Shown piece after piece: positions 55,665 to 64,000 of a stretch of 64,000 nt of DNA. A model generated the notes under the pieces. The model was not told where the DNA came from and did no database searches. It was given only the letters and a program-made list of their open reading frames with translations. The stretch is from Rhizobium metallidurans (lineage in GTDB: Bacteria; Pseudomonadota; Alphaproteobacteria; Rhizobiales; Rhizobiaceae): positions 478,368 through 542,367 of the forward strand of contig NZ_JACIDW010000003.1 in NCBI RefSeq assembly GCF_014196505.1, given 5' to 3'. Made by a program: the position numbers and the translations under genes. Each line of letters opens with the position of its first letter. The stretch's first letter is position 1.

Positions 55665-56798
55665 ATGGAAGGCTTGACCGGAATTTTTGGGTTTCTGACG
55701 GGATATATCGTTCCTTTCGTGCTCGTGCTTTCTCTTCTGGTGTTCATTCACGAGATGGGGCACTACCTCGTCGGTCGCTGGAGCGGCATCCGTATCCTGG
55801 CGTTTTCGGTCGGCTTTGGCCCTGAACTCGTCGGCTACAGCGACAAGCATGGAACGCGCTGGAAGCTCTCGCTGATCCCGCTCGGCGGCTACGTCAGGTT
55901 CTTCGGCGACGAGGACGCGTCGAGCAAGCCGGACGAGGGGCAGCTCGCGCGGATGTCGGACGCGGAGCGGGCGCAGTCCTTTGCCGGCGCCAAGCTCTGG
56001 AAGCGCGCGGCAACCGTGGCCGCCGGCCCGATCGCCAACTTCATCCTGGCGATCGCGATCTTCACCGTGCTGTTTTCGATCTACGGCCGCTCGGTCGCCG
56101 ATCCCGTCGTGGCGGAAGTCAAGCCGGGCAGCGTCGCCGCCGAGGCTGGCGTCGTGCCGGGTGATCTGCTGATCGCGATCGACGGCTCCAAGGTGCAGAC
56201 CTTCGACGACGTGCGCCGCTACGTCAGCATCCGCCCGATGCAGAGAATCGTCGTGACGATCGAGCGCAACGGCGAGAAGATCGACGTTCCGATGGTGCCT
56301 GCGCGCACCGACATGACCGACCAGTTCGGTAACAAAATCGAGATCGGTCTGATCGGCATCGTGACCAACCAGGAAGTCGGAAACTTCCGCCAACAGACTT
56401 ACACGCCGGTTGAAGCGCTGCGGGAAGGCACGCTGCAGACATGGCATATCGTCACCGGAACCTTCAAGTATATCGGCAATCTGGTCTCCGGTTACATGAA
56501 GCCCGACCAGCTCGGCGGCCCGATCCGCGTGGCGCAGGCCTCGGGTCAGATGGCGACGCTGGGCGTTGCAGCTTTGCTTCAGCTGGCGGCCGTCTTGTCG
56601 GTTTCGATAGGATTACTCAACCTGATGCCGGTTCCGGTACTTGATGGCGGCCATCTGATGTTCTATGCGATTGAAGCTGTGAGGGGAAAGCCGTTGGGAT
56701 CGTCGGCCCAGGAGATTGCGTTTCGCGTCGGACTGGCCATGGTTCTGAGCCTGATGGTTTTCGCCACATGGAACGATATTAGTGCTCTGATCGGCTGA
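55665..56798 (+). CDS. rseP: Site-2 protease RseP
   Basis: RseP cuts membrane-embedded anti-sigma factors and signal peptides. The 377 residues contain the zinc motif HEMGH (29-33) in the first membrane helix, a PDZ domain (about 130-210; VAAEAGVVPGDLLIAIDG), and the second metal motif NLMPVPVLDGGH near 320. At least three further hydrophobic segments follow. The gene precedes bamA by 165 bases. Confidence 0.96.
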   Translation: MEGLTGIFGFLTGYIVPFVLVLSLLVFIHEMGHYLVGRWSGIRILAFSVGFGPELVGYSDKHGTRWKLSLIPLGGYVRFFGDEDASSKPDEGQLARMSDAERAQSFAGAKLWKRAATVAAGPIANFILAIAIFTVLFSIYGRSVADPVVAEVKPGSVAAEAGVVPGDLLIAIDGSKVQTFDDVRRYVSIRPMQRIVVTIERNGEKIDVPMVPARTDMTDQFGNKIEIGLIGIVTNQEVGNFRQQTYTPVEALREGTLQTWHIVTGTFKYIGNLVSGYMKPDQLGGPIRVAQASGQMATLGVAALLQLAAVLSVSIGLLNLMPVPVLDGGHLMFYAIEAVRGKPLGSSAQEIAFRVGLAMVLSLMVFATWNDISALIG

Positions 56799-56835
56799 TT
56801 GCGGGATGAGGGAAAATTACAATTTATTTACGATG

Positions 56836-56873
56836 TTTCAAAGCTGTAGTGGCGAAAGCGTCACGGTTTGAAA
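56836..56873 (+). other. Imperfect hairpin upstream of bamA
   Basis: TTTCAAA (56836-56842) and TTTGAAA (56867-56873) flank GTGGCGAAAGCGTCAC, which can fold into a GAAA-capped inner stem. It lies in the AT-rich gap before bamA and could be an untranslated-leader structure or an operator. Confidence 0.4.
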
Positions 56874-56963
56874 TGAAGTAAACAGAAATTAACTAGCTCC
56901 CTTGCTTGTATATCAAAAGCGGGTAAAACGACACACGTGACCGGAATCGGGGGACGCCTGGTG

Positions 56964-59333
56964 ATGGGGACGAGAAAAAAGGTAATGGGTGAAATGAAGG
57001 CTGGTTCAAGATTTTTGAACGCAGTATCGGCGGTTGCGCTGTCTGCAGGTATTGTTGCGTCGGGGGCGAGTGCAACAGTGTTCATCTCGGCTTCTGCTGC
57101 CGAGGCCGCAGTCATTCAACGTGTCGACGTTCGCGGTGCCAACCGCGTCGGCGCCGAGGCTGTGCGGTCCAACCTCACGATCCAGCCCGGCAAGAGCTTC
57201 TCCAATACCGACATCGACGACTCCGTAAAGCAGCTCTACGACACCGGCTATTTCTCCGACGTCAAGATTTCGGTTTCCGGCGGCACGCTGGTTGTGACCG
57301 TTGAGGAAGCTCAGCTGATCAACCAGGTCGTGTTCAACGGCAACCGCAAGATCAAGGACGACAAGCTCGCGGCGGTCGTCAAGACGCAGTCTTCCGGTGC
57401 CTATAACGAGACCCAGATCCAGGCCGACATCCAGGCCATCAAGGACGCCTACGCGGCGACCGGCCGCAGCGAAGTCGACGTGACGACGCAGGTCGTGCCG
57501 CTCGGCCAGGGCCGCGTCAACCTCGCATTCGTCGTCAATGAAGGCGACCGCACGAAGATCGATTCGATCAACTTCGTCGGCAACAACGCTTACAGCTCCG
57601 GCCGCCTTGCATCGGTCATCGCCACCAAGCGCAGCAACTTCCTGTCGTTCCTGACCCGCAAGGACGTCTACAACGCGGACAAGCTGAAGGCCGACGAAGA
57701 AGCGCTTCGCCAGTTCTATTACAATCGTGGCTACGCCGACTTCCGCATCGTGTCTTCGGACGCGGCATTCGACGAGGCGACCAACAAGTACACGTTGACC
57801 TTCAACATCGAGGAAGGCCCGCGCTACGACTTCGGCGCCGTGTCCGTTCAGTCGACGGTTCAGGGTATCGATGGCGCCCAGCTTCAGGGTCTTGTTCGTA
57901 CCCGCGAAGGCCAGGTTTACAACGCCAAGGAAGTTCAGCAGTCGATGGAAGCGATTTCGGATCAGGTGGCTTCGGCCGGCTATCCGTTCGCCCGCGTCAC
58001 GCCGCGCGGCAACCGCGACCTGAACAACAACACGATCGGTGTCGAGTACCTAGTCGACCAGGGCGAGAAGGCCTACGTCGAGCGTATCGAAATCCGCGGC
58101 AACAGCCGCACGCGCGACTACGTCATCCGTCGCGAGTTCGACATGAGTGAAGGCGACGCCTTCAATCAGCAGATGATCACCAAGGCCAAGCGTCGTCTCG
58201 AGGCTCTGGGCTACTTCTCGACCGTCAACATCTCGACCCAGCCCGGCAGTTCGCCGGACCGCGTCGTCGTTGTCGTCGATGTTCAGGACCAGGCAACCGG
58301 TTCGTTCGGTATCGGCGCGGGTTACGCTGCCGGTGGCGATGGCCTGCTGCTCGAAGCCTCGATCGAGGAAAAGAACTTCCTCGGTCGTGGCCAGTACATC
58401 AAGGTTTCGGCCGGTGGTGGTGAAGAAGGTTCGCGCAGCTACGGGCTGAACTTCACCGAGCCTTACTTCCTCGGCTATCGTCTCGCAGTCGGCTTCGACA
58501 TCAACCACAGCCAGACGTCGAGCAACGAAAACTACGATTACGAAGAAAACAACGTCGTCCTGCGTGCGACGGCGCCGATCACCGAGGATCTGGCGACGAC
58601 GTTCCGCTATAACTACAAGCAGATGAAGTACGATCCGTCGAACGCGCTGTCCGATCTGTCGACGCCGTATCAGGATCTCGTCAACAACAGCCCGTGGGTG
58701 AAGTCGTCTGTGTCGCAGACGCTGACCTACAACACGCTCGACGACATGATCCTGCCGCGTGAAGGTATCTACGCCAGTGTAACGCAGGAAATCGCCGGTC
58801 TTGGCGGTGACTCGCAGTTCTACAAGCTGTACGGCAAGGCGCGCTACTACCGCCTGCTCGCCGACGACGCCGACATCATCGGCTCGGTCGCCGGTTCGGC
58901 TGGCTACGTCGTAGGCTTCGGCAAGGATCTGAACGTCTTCGACCAGTTCACGCTGACGAACGGCGACATCCGCGGCTTCGAGAACAAGGGTATCGGCCCC
59001 CGCGTTGGCGGTGGTCCGGATGATCCGCTCGGCGGCACGACCTACTTCACCGTTTCGGCCGAGGCAACGTTCCCGCTTCCGGCTTTCCCGCGTGACTTCG
59101 GTCTGCGTGGTGCGGTATTCGCGGATGCCGGTACGCTCTTCGGCAACAAGGTCAACGTCAGCGGTGCCGAATACGTGAACGGCGAAGACGCATCGCTGCG
59201 TGCTTCCGTCGGTGTCGGCATCGTCTGGAACTCGCCGTTCGGCGCTCTGCGCGTCGACTACGCGATCCCGGTCCTCAAGGAAGACTACGACAAGGTTCAG
59301 AACTTCAAGTTTGGCATCAACAACCAATTCTGA
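56964..59333 (+). CDS. bamA: Outer membrane protein assembly factor BamA
   Basis: BamA folds and inserts outer-membrane beta-barrels. From ATG 56964 it has 789 residues: signal peptide region, five POTRA domains (about 65-430; [19 protein letters not shown] begins POTRA1) and a 16-strand barrel. The barrel hallmark [14 protein letters not shown] (VRGF-like RGF) is seen, and the last residues KFGINNQF end in Phe. The start is uncertain: GTG 56937 and ATGs at 56985 and 56994 are possible; 56964 has GGGGGA 9 bases upstream. lpxD follows after 50 bases. Confidence 0.95.
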   Translation: MGTRKKVMGEMKAGSRFLNAVSAVALSAGIVASGASATVFISASAAEAAVIQRVDVRGANRVGAEAVRSNLTIQPGKSFSNTDIDDSVKQLYDTGYFSDVKISVSGGTLVVTVEEAQLINQVVFNGNRKIKDDKLAAVVKTQSSGAYNETQIQADIQAIKDAYAATGRSEVDVTTQVVPLGQGRVNLAFVVNEGDRTKIDSINFVGNNAYSSGRLASVIATKRSNFLSFLTRKDVYNADKLKADEEALRQFYYNRGYADFRIVSSDAAFDEATNKYTLTFNIEEGPRYDFGAVSVQSTVQGIDGAQLQGLVRTREGQVYNAKEVQQSMEAISDQVASAGYPFARVTPRGNRDLNNNTIGVEYLVDQGEKAYVERIEIRGNSRTRDYVIRREFDMSEGDAFNQQMITKAKRRLEALGYFSTVNISTQPGSSPDRVVVVVDVQDQATGSFGIGAGYAAGGDGLLLEASIEEKNFLGRGQYIKVSAGGGEEGSRSYGLNFTEPYFLGYRLAVGFDINHSQTSSNENYDYEENNVVLRATAPITEDLATTFRYNYKQMKYDPSNALSDLSTPYQDLVNNSPWVKSSVSQTLTYNTLDDMILPREGIYASVTQEIAGLGGDSQFYKLYGKARYYRLLADDADIIGSVAGSAGYVVGFGKDLNVFDQFTLTNGDIRGFENKGIGPRVGGGPDDPLGGTTYFTVSAEATFPLPAFPRDFGLRGAVFADAGTLFGNKVNVSGAEYVNGEDASLRASVGVGIVWNSPFGALRVDYAIPVLKEDYDKVQNFKFGINNQF

Positions 59334-59383
59334 TATCGGCAGTCCGGAACCGTAAAATCGAATTCCGTTCTGGAGATTTGCCG

Positions 59384-60445
59384 ATGGAGCAAACCTATTT
59401 CTTTCCGCCCCATGTCGGCATGAAGCTCTCCGAGCTCGCGCAATTTCTTGGGGCGGAACTTGCCGACCCCAAGCATGCCGACATCGTGATCCGCTCCGTT
59501 TCGCCCGTCAACCGGGCGAAGGCGGGGGATCTCTGTTATGTCATTTCCAAGAGAAGCAAGGACGAACTCGTGACATGCGAGGCGTCCGCCATCTTGTGCA
59601 GCGCCGCGTTGCAGTCGATCATACCGGCGCATGTGCCTGTTCTCGTTTCGAAAAACGCCCATGCCGCATTCGCCATGGCCGGCGGGCTGCTCTATCCGAC
59701 AGCTCTGCGTCCGCAGAAGATGATGTCCGAGAACGCATTGGTCTCCGATCGCGCCGCGGTCGATCCGACGGCGAAACTCGAGGCGAATGTCGAAGTCGAA
59801 CCGTTCGCCGTGATCGGCGCCAGGGCGGAGATCGGCGAGGGAACCCGGATCGGGGCCGGCGCCATCATCGGACCTGATGTCAAGATCGGCCGTAACTGCA
59901 CCATCGCCGGCGGCGCCAAGGTTCTCTGCGCGCTGGTCGGCAATAACGTCATCATCCACAATGGCGCCAGCATCGGCCAGGACGGATTCGGCTACGCGCC
60001 GGGTCCGCGCGGCATGATCAAGATCGTTCAGATCGGCCGCGTGATCCTGCAGGACAGCGTCGAGATCGGCGCCAATACGACGATCGACCGCGGCACCATG
60101 GACGATACGGTCATCGGCGAGGGAACGAAGATCGACAACCTCGTGCAGATTGGTCACAATGTGCGCATCGGCCGGCATTGCGCCGTCGTCTCGCAGGTCG
60201 GCATCGCCGGGAGCGCCGTGATCGGCGACGGCGTGCAGATCGGCGGTCACAGCGGCATTCGCGGCCATATAACCATTCACGACGGTGCCCAGATAGCCGC
60301 CATGAGCGGCGTCATCGCCGACATCCCTGCGCGGGAACGCTATGCAGGGATACCAGCGCGGCCGGCCAACGATTTCCTGCGGGAAGTCGCAAGCGTGCTG
60401 GCTCGATCTTCGGGCGCCAAGAAAACGGGAGAAAAGAATGACTGA
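59384..60445 (+). CDS. lpxD: UDP-3-O-acylglucosamine N-acyltransferase
   Basis: LpxD adds the second hydroxyacyl chain in lipid A synthesis. The 353 residues hold a uridine-binding N-domain, then left-handed beta-helix hexapeptides (about 110-310; [20 protein letters not shown]). GGAG lies 8 bases before the ATG at 59384. The stop overlaps fabZ by 8 bases. The catalytic His lies in the hexapeptide domain ([12 protein letters not shown] region). Confidence 0.97.
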   Translation: MEQTYFFPPHVGMKLSELAQFLGAELADPKHADIVIRSVSPVNRAKAGDLCYVISKRSKDELVTCEASAILCSAALQSIIPAHVPVLVSKNAHAAFAMAGGLLYPTALRPQKMMSENALVSDRAAVDPTAKLEANVEVEPFAVIGARAEIGEGTRIGAGAIIGPDVKIGRNCTIAGGAKVLCALVGNNVIIHNGASIGQDGFGYAPGPRGMIKIVQIGRVILQDSVEIGANTTIDRGTMDDTVIGEGTKIDNLVQIGHNVRIGRHCAVVSQVGIAGSAVIGDGVQIGGHSGIRGHITIHDGAQIAAMSGVIADIPARERYAGIPARPANDFLREVASVLARSSGAKKTGEKND

Positions 60446-60905
60446 AGAAGTCAAAAAGTCGCTTTCTTCGGCAGACATCATCGAAATCATGAAGTTGCTG
60501 CCGCATCGCTATCCGTTCCTGCTGGTCGACAAGATCATCGAGATCGACGGTGATGATCGCGCCATCGGCATCAAGAACGTGACGGCCAACGAGCCGCATT
60601 TCACCGGACACTTCCCGGAGCAGCCCATCATGCCCGGCGTCTTGCTGGTCGAGGGCATGGCGCAGACGGCGGGCGCGATCTGCGCCAAGAAGCAGGGCGA
60701 GAGCGGCAACCTGGTCTACTTCATGACCATCGACAACGCCCGCTTCCGCAAGCCGGTGGTCCCCGGCGACCGGGTGGAGTATCATGTCGTCAAGCAGAAG
60801 CAGCGCGGCAACATCTGGAAGTTCCACTGTGATGCGAAGGTCGATGGAGCGCTGGTCGCCGAAGCCGATATCGGTGCGATGATCGTGCGCAAGGATCAGG
60901 CATGA
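60438..60905 (+). CDS. fabZ: 3-hydroxyacyl-ACP dehydratase
   Basis: FabZ dehydrates hydroxyacyl-ACP in fatty acid synthesis, competing with LpxA and LpxD for hydroxymyristoyl-ACP. The 155-residue hot-dog fold shows HRYPFLLVD and the active-site [18 protein letters not shown] (His and Glu). GGGAGAAAAGA precedes the ATG. It overlaps lpxD by 8 bases and lpxA by 4 (ATGA), so all three are translated together, which could balance the two uses of the same substrate. Confidence 0.97.
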   Translation: MTEEVKKSLSSADIIEIMKLLPHRYPFLLVDKIIEIDGDDRAIGIKNVTANEPHFTGHFPEQPIMPGVLLVEGMAQTAGAICAKKQGESGNLVYFMTIDNARFRKPVVPGDRVEYHVVKQKQRGNIWKFHCDAKVDGALVAEADIGAMIVRKDQA

Positions 60906-61720
60906 GCACGATCGCAGCCAGCGCCACCATTCACCCGATGGCTGTCGTCGAAGACGGCGCCGTGATCGGCGAGAACGTCAAGATCGGCCCATTCTGCCAC
61001 GTCGGCCCGCGCGTCGTGCTCGGTGACAACACCGAAATGCTCCCGCATTCGATCGTCAGCGGCATCACCACGCTCGGCAAGGGATGCCGGATCTTCCCGA
61101 TGGCCGTCATCGGCGGCGATCCGCAGAGCGTTCATCACGGTGGTGAAGACACGACGCTGACGGTCGGTGATAACTGCACGATGCGCGAAGGTGTGACGAT
61201 CAACACCGGGACCGCCGATTTCGGCGGCAAGACCATCGTCGGCAGCAACAATCTGTTTCTCGCCAACTCGCATATCGCGCATGATTGCCGCGTCGGCGAC
61301 CACGTCATCATGTCCAACAACGTGATGCTCGCGGGCCATGTGACAATCGAGGACCGCGTCATTCTTGGCGGCGGTTCCGCCGTGCACCAGTTCACCCGCG
61401 TCGGCCGCCACGCTTTCGTCGGTGGTCTCTCGGCGGTGAGCTATGACGTCATCCCATACGGCATGCTGAATGGAAATCCGGGTCTCCTGGGCGGCCTCAA
61501 TGTCGTCGGCATGACGCGCGCCGGCGTCGATCGCGCCACGATCCATATCGTGCGCCGCGCCTACAAGGCGATTTTCGAAACCGAAGGCAATCTGCGTGAC
61601 AATGCCGCCGCCATCCGCGCGGAATTCGCCGATTGCGAACAGGTCGTCCAGATCCTCGATTTCATTGCCGCCGAAAGCGATCGCGCGCTCTCTTCTCCGA
61701 CCCGGGGACAGAAGGGATAA
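60902..61720 (+). CDS. lpxA: UDP-N-acetylglucosamine acyltransferase
   Basis: LpxA is the first lipid A enzyme. The 272 residues begin directly with hexapeptides ([20 protein letters not shown]), continue as a left-handed beta helix with the catalytic His region ([20 protein letters not shown]), and end in a helical domain. The start overlaps the fabZ stop (ATGA). The chain length it uses cannot be read off by eye. lpxI follows after 3 bases. Confidence 0.97.
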   Translation: MSTIAASATIHPMAVVEDGAVIGENVKIGPFCHVGPRVVLGDNTEMLPHSIVSGITTLGKGCRIFPMAVIGGDPQSVHHGGEDTTLTVGDNCTMREGVTINTGTADFGGKTIVGSNNLFLANSHIAHDCRVGDHVIMSNNVMLAGHVTIEDRVILGGGSAVHQFTRVGRHAFVGGLSAVSYDVIPYGMLNGNPGLLGGLNVVGMTRAGVDRATIHIVRRAYKAIFETEGNLRDNAAAIRAEFADCEQVVQILDFIAAESDRALSSPTRGQKG

Positions 61721-61723
61721 ACC

Positions 61724-62605
61724 TTGTCTCCAGCAAGTGACACGGCAAGAGGCCGCCTGGCGATCATCGCCGGCAGCGGCTTTCTGCCGTCCTATGTCGC
61801 CGAGGCCGCCAAGAGCGCGGGCGAAGACCCGCTGATCATTGCGCTGAAGAACGAAACCGACCGCTCGTGGGAAGGGTTCGAGCACGCCATTGTCGGCGTT
61901 GGCGACTTCGCGGCCATCGACCGTATGCTCGACAGCAATCGCATCGACCGCGTCGTCATGTCCGGCGCCGTGCGCAGGCGGCCGGAATGGCGCGAGGTTC
62001 GCCCGACGCTGAAGACGCTTGCAAGCATTCCCTCGACCATTCGCACGCTGCTTTCGGGCGGTGACGATACCGTGTTGCGCATGGTGATCGGGCTGATCGA
62101 GAAGAACGGCCGCCGCGTCATCGGCGTGCAGGAGATCGCACCGGATCTTCTCGCCGCCATCGGTCCGCTCGACGCCATCAAGCCGTCGGCCGAGGACGTC
62201 AAGGACATCGCCAGGGCGGGTGCCGCGGCCGACGCGCTCGGCCGCCTGGATGTGGGGCAGGGCGCCGTTTCCGTCGGCGGGCGCATCGTGGCGCTCGAGG
62301 GCGTCGAGGGAACCGATGGCATGTTGCAGCGTGTTGCCGATCTGCGCGCCGCCGGCCGTATCTCGAAGCGACGCCGTGGTGTCCTCGTCAAGCTCTGTAA
62401 GCCACAGCAGGATCTGCGCGCCGATCTGCCGTCGATCGGCATCTCGACCATCGAGAATGCCAGCCGGGCCGGCCTTGCCGGCGTGGCGATCGAGGCAGGA
62501 AGGGCGCTCATTCTGGATCGCCCGGCCGTCATATCGGCGGCAAGGGAAGCCGGTATCTTCGTCTGCGGTCTCGATCGCGGCTTGCCATCCTGGGGGCTTG
62601 AATGA
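61724..62605 (+). CDS. lpxI: UDP-2,3-diacylglucosamine pyrophosphatase LpxI
   Basis: LpxI cleaves UDP-diacylglucosamine to lipid X; it replaces LpxH in alphaproteobacteria and belongs to DUF1009. The 293 residues show LAIIAGSGFLPSYVAEAAKS, then VGDFAAIDRM and the C-terminal domain with AGVAIEAGRALILDRP. The start is TTG at 61724, with AGGGA 7 bases upstream and no ATG in range. It is coupled to lpxB by ATGA. Confidence 0.94.
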   Translation: MSPASDTARGRLAIIAGSGFLPSYVAEAAKSAGEDPLIIALKNETDRSWEGFEHAIVGVGDFAAIDRMLDSNRIDRVVMSGAVRRRPEWREVRPTLKTLASIPSTIRTLLSGGDDTVLRMVIGLIEKNGRRVIGVQEIAPDLLAAIGPLDAIKPSAEDVKDIARAGAAADALGRLDVGQGAVSVGGRIVALEGVEGTDGMLQRVADLRAAGRISKRRRGVLVKLCKPQQDLRADLPSIGISTIENASRAGLAGVAIEAGRALILDRPAVISAAREAGIFVCGLDRGLPSWGLE

Positions 62606-63783
62606 GCATGCGTGCATTGAAGGTCGCGATCATCGCGGGCGAGGTCTCCGGCGATCTTCTGGCGGCTGATCTCATCGCCGCGCTGAAGCAGCAATATGCG
62701 GGTCCGGTGGAACTCGTCGGCGTTGGCGGCGAGGCGCTGCAGGCGCAGGGGCTGATGTCGCTGTTCGATTTCTCCGAACTGTCGATCATGGGCATCACCC
62801 AGGTGCTCGCCAAGCTGCCGACGCTGGTCAAACGCATCCGCCAGACCGCGGCCGCCGTGATCGCGGCCAAGCCGGACGTGCTCGTCATCGTCGATAGCCC
62901 CGATTTCACCCACCGCGTCGCCAAGCGCGTGCGCACGGCGCTGCCCGATCTGCCCGTGGTGAACTACGTCTGTCCGAGTGTCTGGGCGTGGAAGGAATAT
63001 CGCGCGCAGCGCATGCTGCCCTATATCGACCATGTGCTCGCCGTGCTGCCCTTCGAGCCCGAGGTGATGCGCAAGCTCGGCGGCCCGCCGACCACCTATG
63101 TCGGCCATCGTCTGACAGCCGACGTCGATGTGCTCGCGACCCGCAAGGCGAGGGCGGCAAGCAAGCCGCGCCCCGCGGATGAACCGAAGACGATCATGCT
63201 CCTTCCGGGCTCGCGCGGCTCGGAGATATCAAGGCTCTTGCCCTATTTCGGTGACGCTGTGGCCGAGCTCTCCGCCCGCAACCAGGGCATCCGCTTCGTG
63301 CTGCCGACGGCGCCGCGCCGCGCGGCCATGGTTCGCGAGATCATAAAGGACTGGCCGGTGAAACCCGACGTGGTCACCGGCAAGGACGACAAGTGGCGGG
63401 CCTTCGCCGAGGCGGACGCCGCGATGGCGGCATCCGGCACGGTGATCCTGGAACTGGCGCTCGCAGGCGTCCCCACCGTTTCGGCCTACAAGACCGACTG
63501 GATCATCAAGCTGATGACCGGCAAGATCAAGATCTGGACGGCGGCGATCCCGAACCTCGTCGCGGACTACGCGGTCGTGCCCGAATATATCAACGAGGTC
63601 GTGCGCGGCGCGAGTTTCACGCGCTGGGCCGAGAAACTCTCTTCCGACACCCTGCCGCGCCGCTCGATGATGGAGGGCTACGATCTCGTCTGGGAGCGGA
63701 TGCAAACCGAAAAGCCACCCGGCGTCCATGCCGCCGAGATTGTGCTGGATGTGCTTGGAAACAAAAAACCCGGTCAGTTCTGA
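62602..63783 (+). CDS. lpxB: Lipid A disaccharide synthase
   Basis: LpxB joins lipid X and UDP-diacylglucosamine into the lipid A disaccharide, a GT-B glycosyltransferase. The 393 residues contain VAIIAGEVSGDLLAADLI (8-25) and YVCPSVWAWKEYRAQRM, then PGSRGSEISRLLP and the UDP site ASGTVILELALAGVP. Coordinates overlap lpxI by 4 bases. Its stop codon lies within the terminator stem, so this cluster ends here. Confidence 0.96.
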   Translation: MSMRALKVAIIAGEVSGDLLAADLIAALKQQYAGPVELVGVGGEALQAQGLMSLFDFSELSIMGITQVLAKLPTLVKRIRQTAAAVIAAKPDVLVIVDSPDFTHRVAKRVRTALPDLPVVNYVCPSVWAWKEYRAQRMLPYIDHVLAVLPFEPEVMRKLGGPPTTYVGHRLTADVDVLATRKARAASKPRPADEPKTIMLLPGSRGSEISRLLPYFGDAVAELSARNQGIRFVLPTAPRRAAMVREIIKDWPVKPDVVTGKDDKWRAFAEADAAMAASGTVILELALAGVPTVSAYKTDWIIKLMTGKIKIWTAAIPNLVADYAVVPEYINEVVRGASFTRWAEKLSSDTLPRRSMMEGYDLVWERMQTEKPPGVHAAEIVLDVLGNKKPGQF

Positions 63784-63797
63784 CCGGGTTTCTTTTT
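63766..63797 (+). terminator. Terminator of the lpx cluster
   Basis: AAACCCGGTCA and TGACCGGGTTT form an 11-bp stem around a 4-base loop, followed by CTTTTT. The lpxB stop TGA (63781-63783) is the first codon of the descending strand, so coding and terminator overlap. Confidence 0.95.
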
Positions 63798-63799
63798 AA

Positions 63800-64000
63800 G
63801 CTTCGATGCACTGATATTAAAGCGTGTCGCATCTATTCAGCCTCATAGCCTGCGGCCTTGAAGAAGTTTCGGCATTCAGCGACCGAGAAGAGGCTGATTA
63901 TATCGCCGAGTGCATGCGTGATGGCATCGAAGCTGCGAGCGGCTCGCTTTCGTAGGAGCGCCTTGAGTTTGGAGAATGCCATTTCGATGGGGTTCAGGTC
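63800..64000 (-). mobile_element. IS630-family insertion sequence, partial
   Basis: The transposase 3' end enters from the right edge. The element's left boundary must lie between the lpx terminator (ends about 63797) and the transposase stop (63833); the exact inverted repeat (candidate around GTGTCGCATCTATTC) cannot be fixed without its other end. IS630 elements insert at TA. Confidence 0.75.
63833..64000 (-). CDS. IS630-type transposase, C-terminal 55 residues
   Basis: The visible end reads DLNPIEMAFSKLKALLRKRA, then SFDAITHALGDII and FFKAAGYEAE, a typical IS630/Tc1-mariner DDE transposase C-terminus. The Glu in DLNPIE is the third catalytic acidic residue. The start lies beyond the window. 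Whether the gene is complete or the IS active is unknown. It is on the opposite strand, just behind the lpxB terminator. Confidence 0.9.
   Translation of the reverse strand, partial: DLNPIEMAFSKLKALLRKRAARSFDAITHALGDIISLFSVAECRNFFKAAGYEAE

Overview
The window is a high-GC alphaproteobacterial chromosome segment, most likely from the Rhizobiaceae (Rhizobium/Agrobacterium/Ensifer relatives). The evidence is the complete aapJQMP general amino acid transporter, an EipB (DUF1849) envelope protein, an LpxI-type lipid A branch, a class I PHA synthase with a small phasin, a UvrB of about 977 residues with long tails, and small rhizobial families such as DUF3126 and DUF3597. Nearly all of it is ordinary core chromosome. 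Gene assignments rest on recognising protein families and motifs by eye; no database search was run.

Layout. 0-6.3 kb: the end of trigger factor (tig), then on the minus strand a B12-binding radical SAM protein, sthA, radC, map and a cold-shock gene. 6.3-10.6 kb is the least conserved-looking stretch: two small hypothetical genes, a gene-free region full of palindromes, a stand-alone DUF262/HNH protein resembling GmrSD-type restriction enzymes in lower-GC DNA, and a ParDE-like toxin-antitoxin pair. 10.6-20.2 kb: uvrB, a SulP transporter with the tail of a broken alpha/beta hydrolase behind it, a DUF2778 peptidoglycan-enzyme-like protein, a methyltransferase and phaC. 20.3-28.7 kb: a lipoprotein, alaC, hom, recJ, a class II aldolase-like protein, a 35-residue membrane peptide, a divergent reductase/TetR pair and tRNA-Glu(UUC). 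28.8-41.6 kb: a second methyltransferase, a small periplasmic protein, the aap operon, metC, an FAD monooxygenase, a zinc-finger protein, an alpha/beta hydrolase, cysE, two small DUF genes and a phasin. 41.7-50.4 kb: clpS-clpA, a PAP2 protein, HIT, GNAT-like, GDPD and RidA genes, eipB and a pentapeptide-repeat protein. 50.5-63.8 kb: the conserved translation and envelope cluster rpsB-tsf-pyrH-frr-uppS-cdsA-rseP-bamA-lpxD-fabZ-lpxA-lpxI-lpxB. The last 170 bases are the 3' end of an IS630-type transposase gene.

How the parts work together. The 3' cluster links translation (S2, EF-Ts, RRF), UMP supply, undecaprenyl and phospholipid precursors, outer-membrane assembly (RseP, BamA) and lipid A synthesis in one co-directional block with many stop/start overlaps. 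phaC and the phasin belong to carbon storage; the phasin promoter carries TGC-type palindromes that suggest PhaR-like control. aapJ, metC and cysE concern amino acid uptake and sulfur amino acid metabolism. ClpS/ClpA form the N-end-rule protease module.

No wholly new multi-gene system is obvious. The best leads are the DUF262-HNH protein beside the ParDE pair, a palindromic repeat that appears to be translated inside the UvrB tail, the unannotated 35-residue membrane peptide at 26668, the operator-like palindromes before the phasin gene, and the decayed hydrolase directly behind the SulP stop codon.
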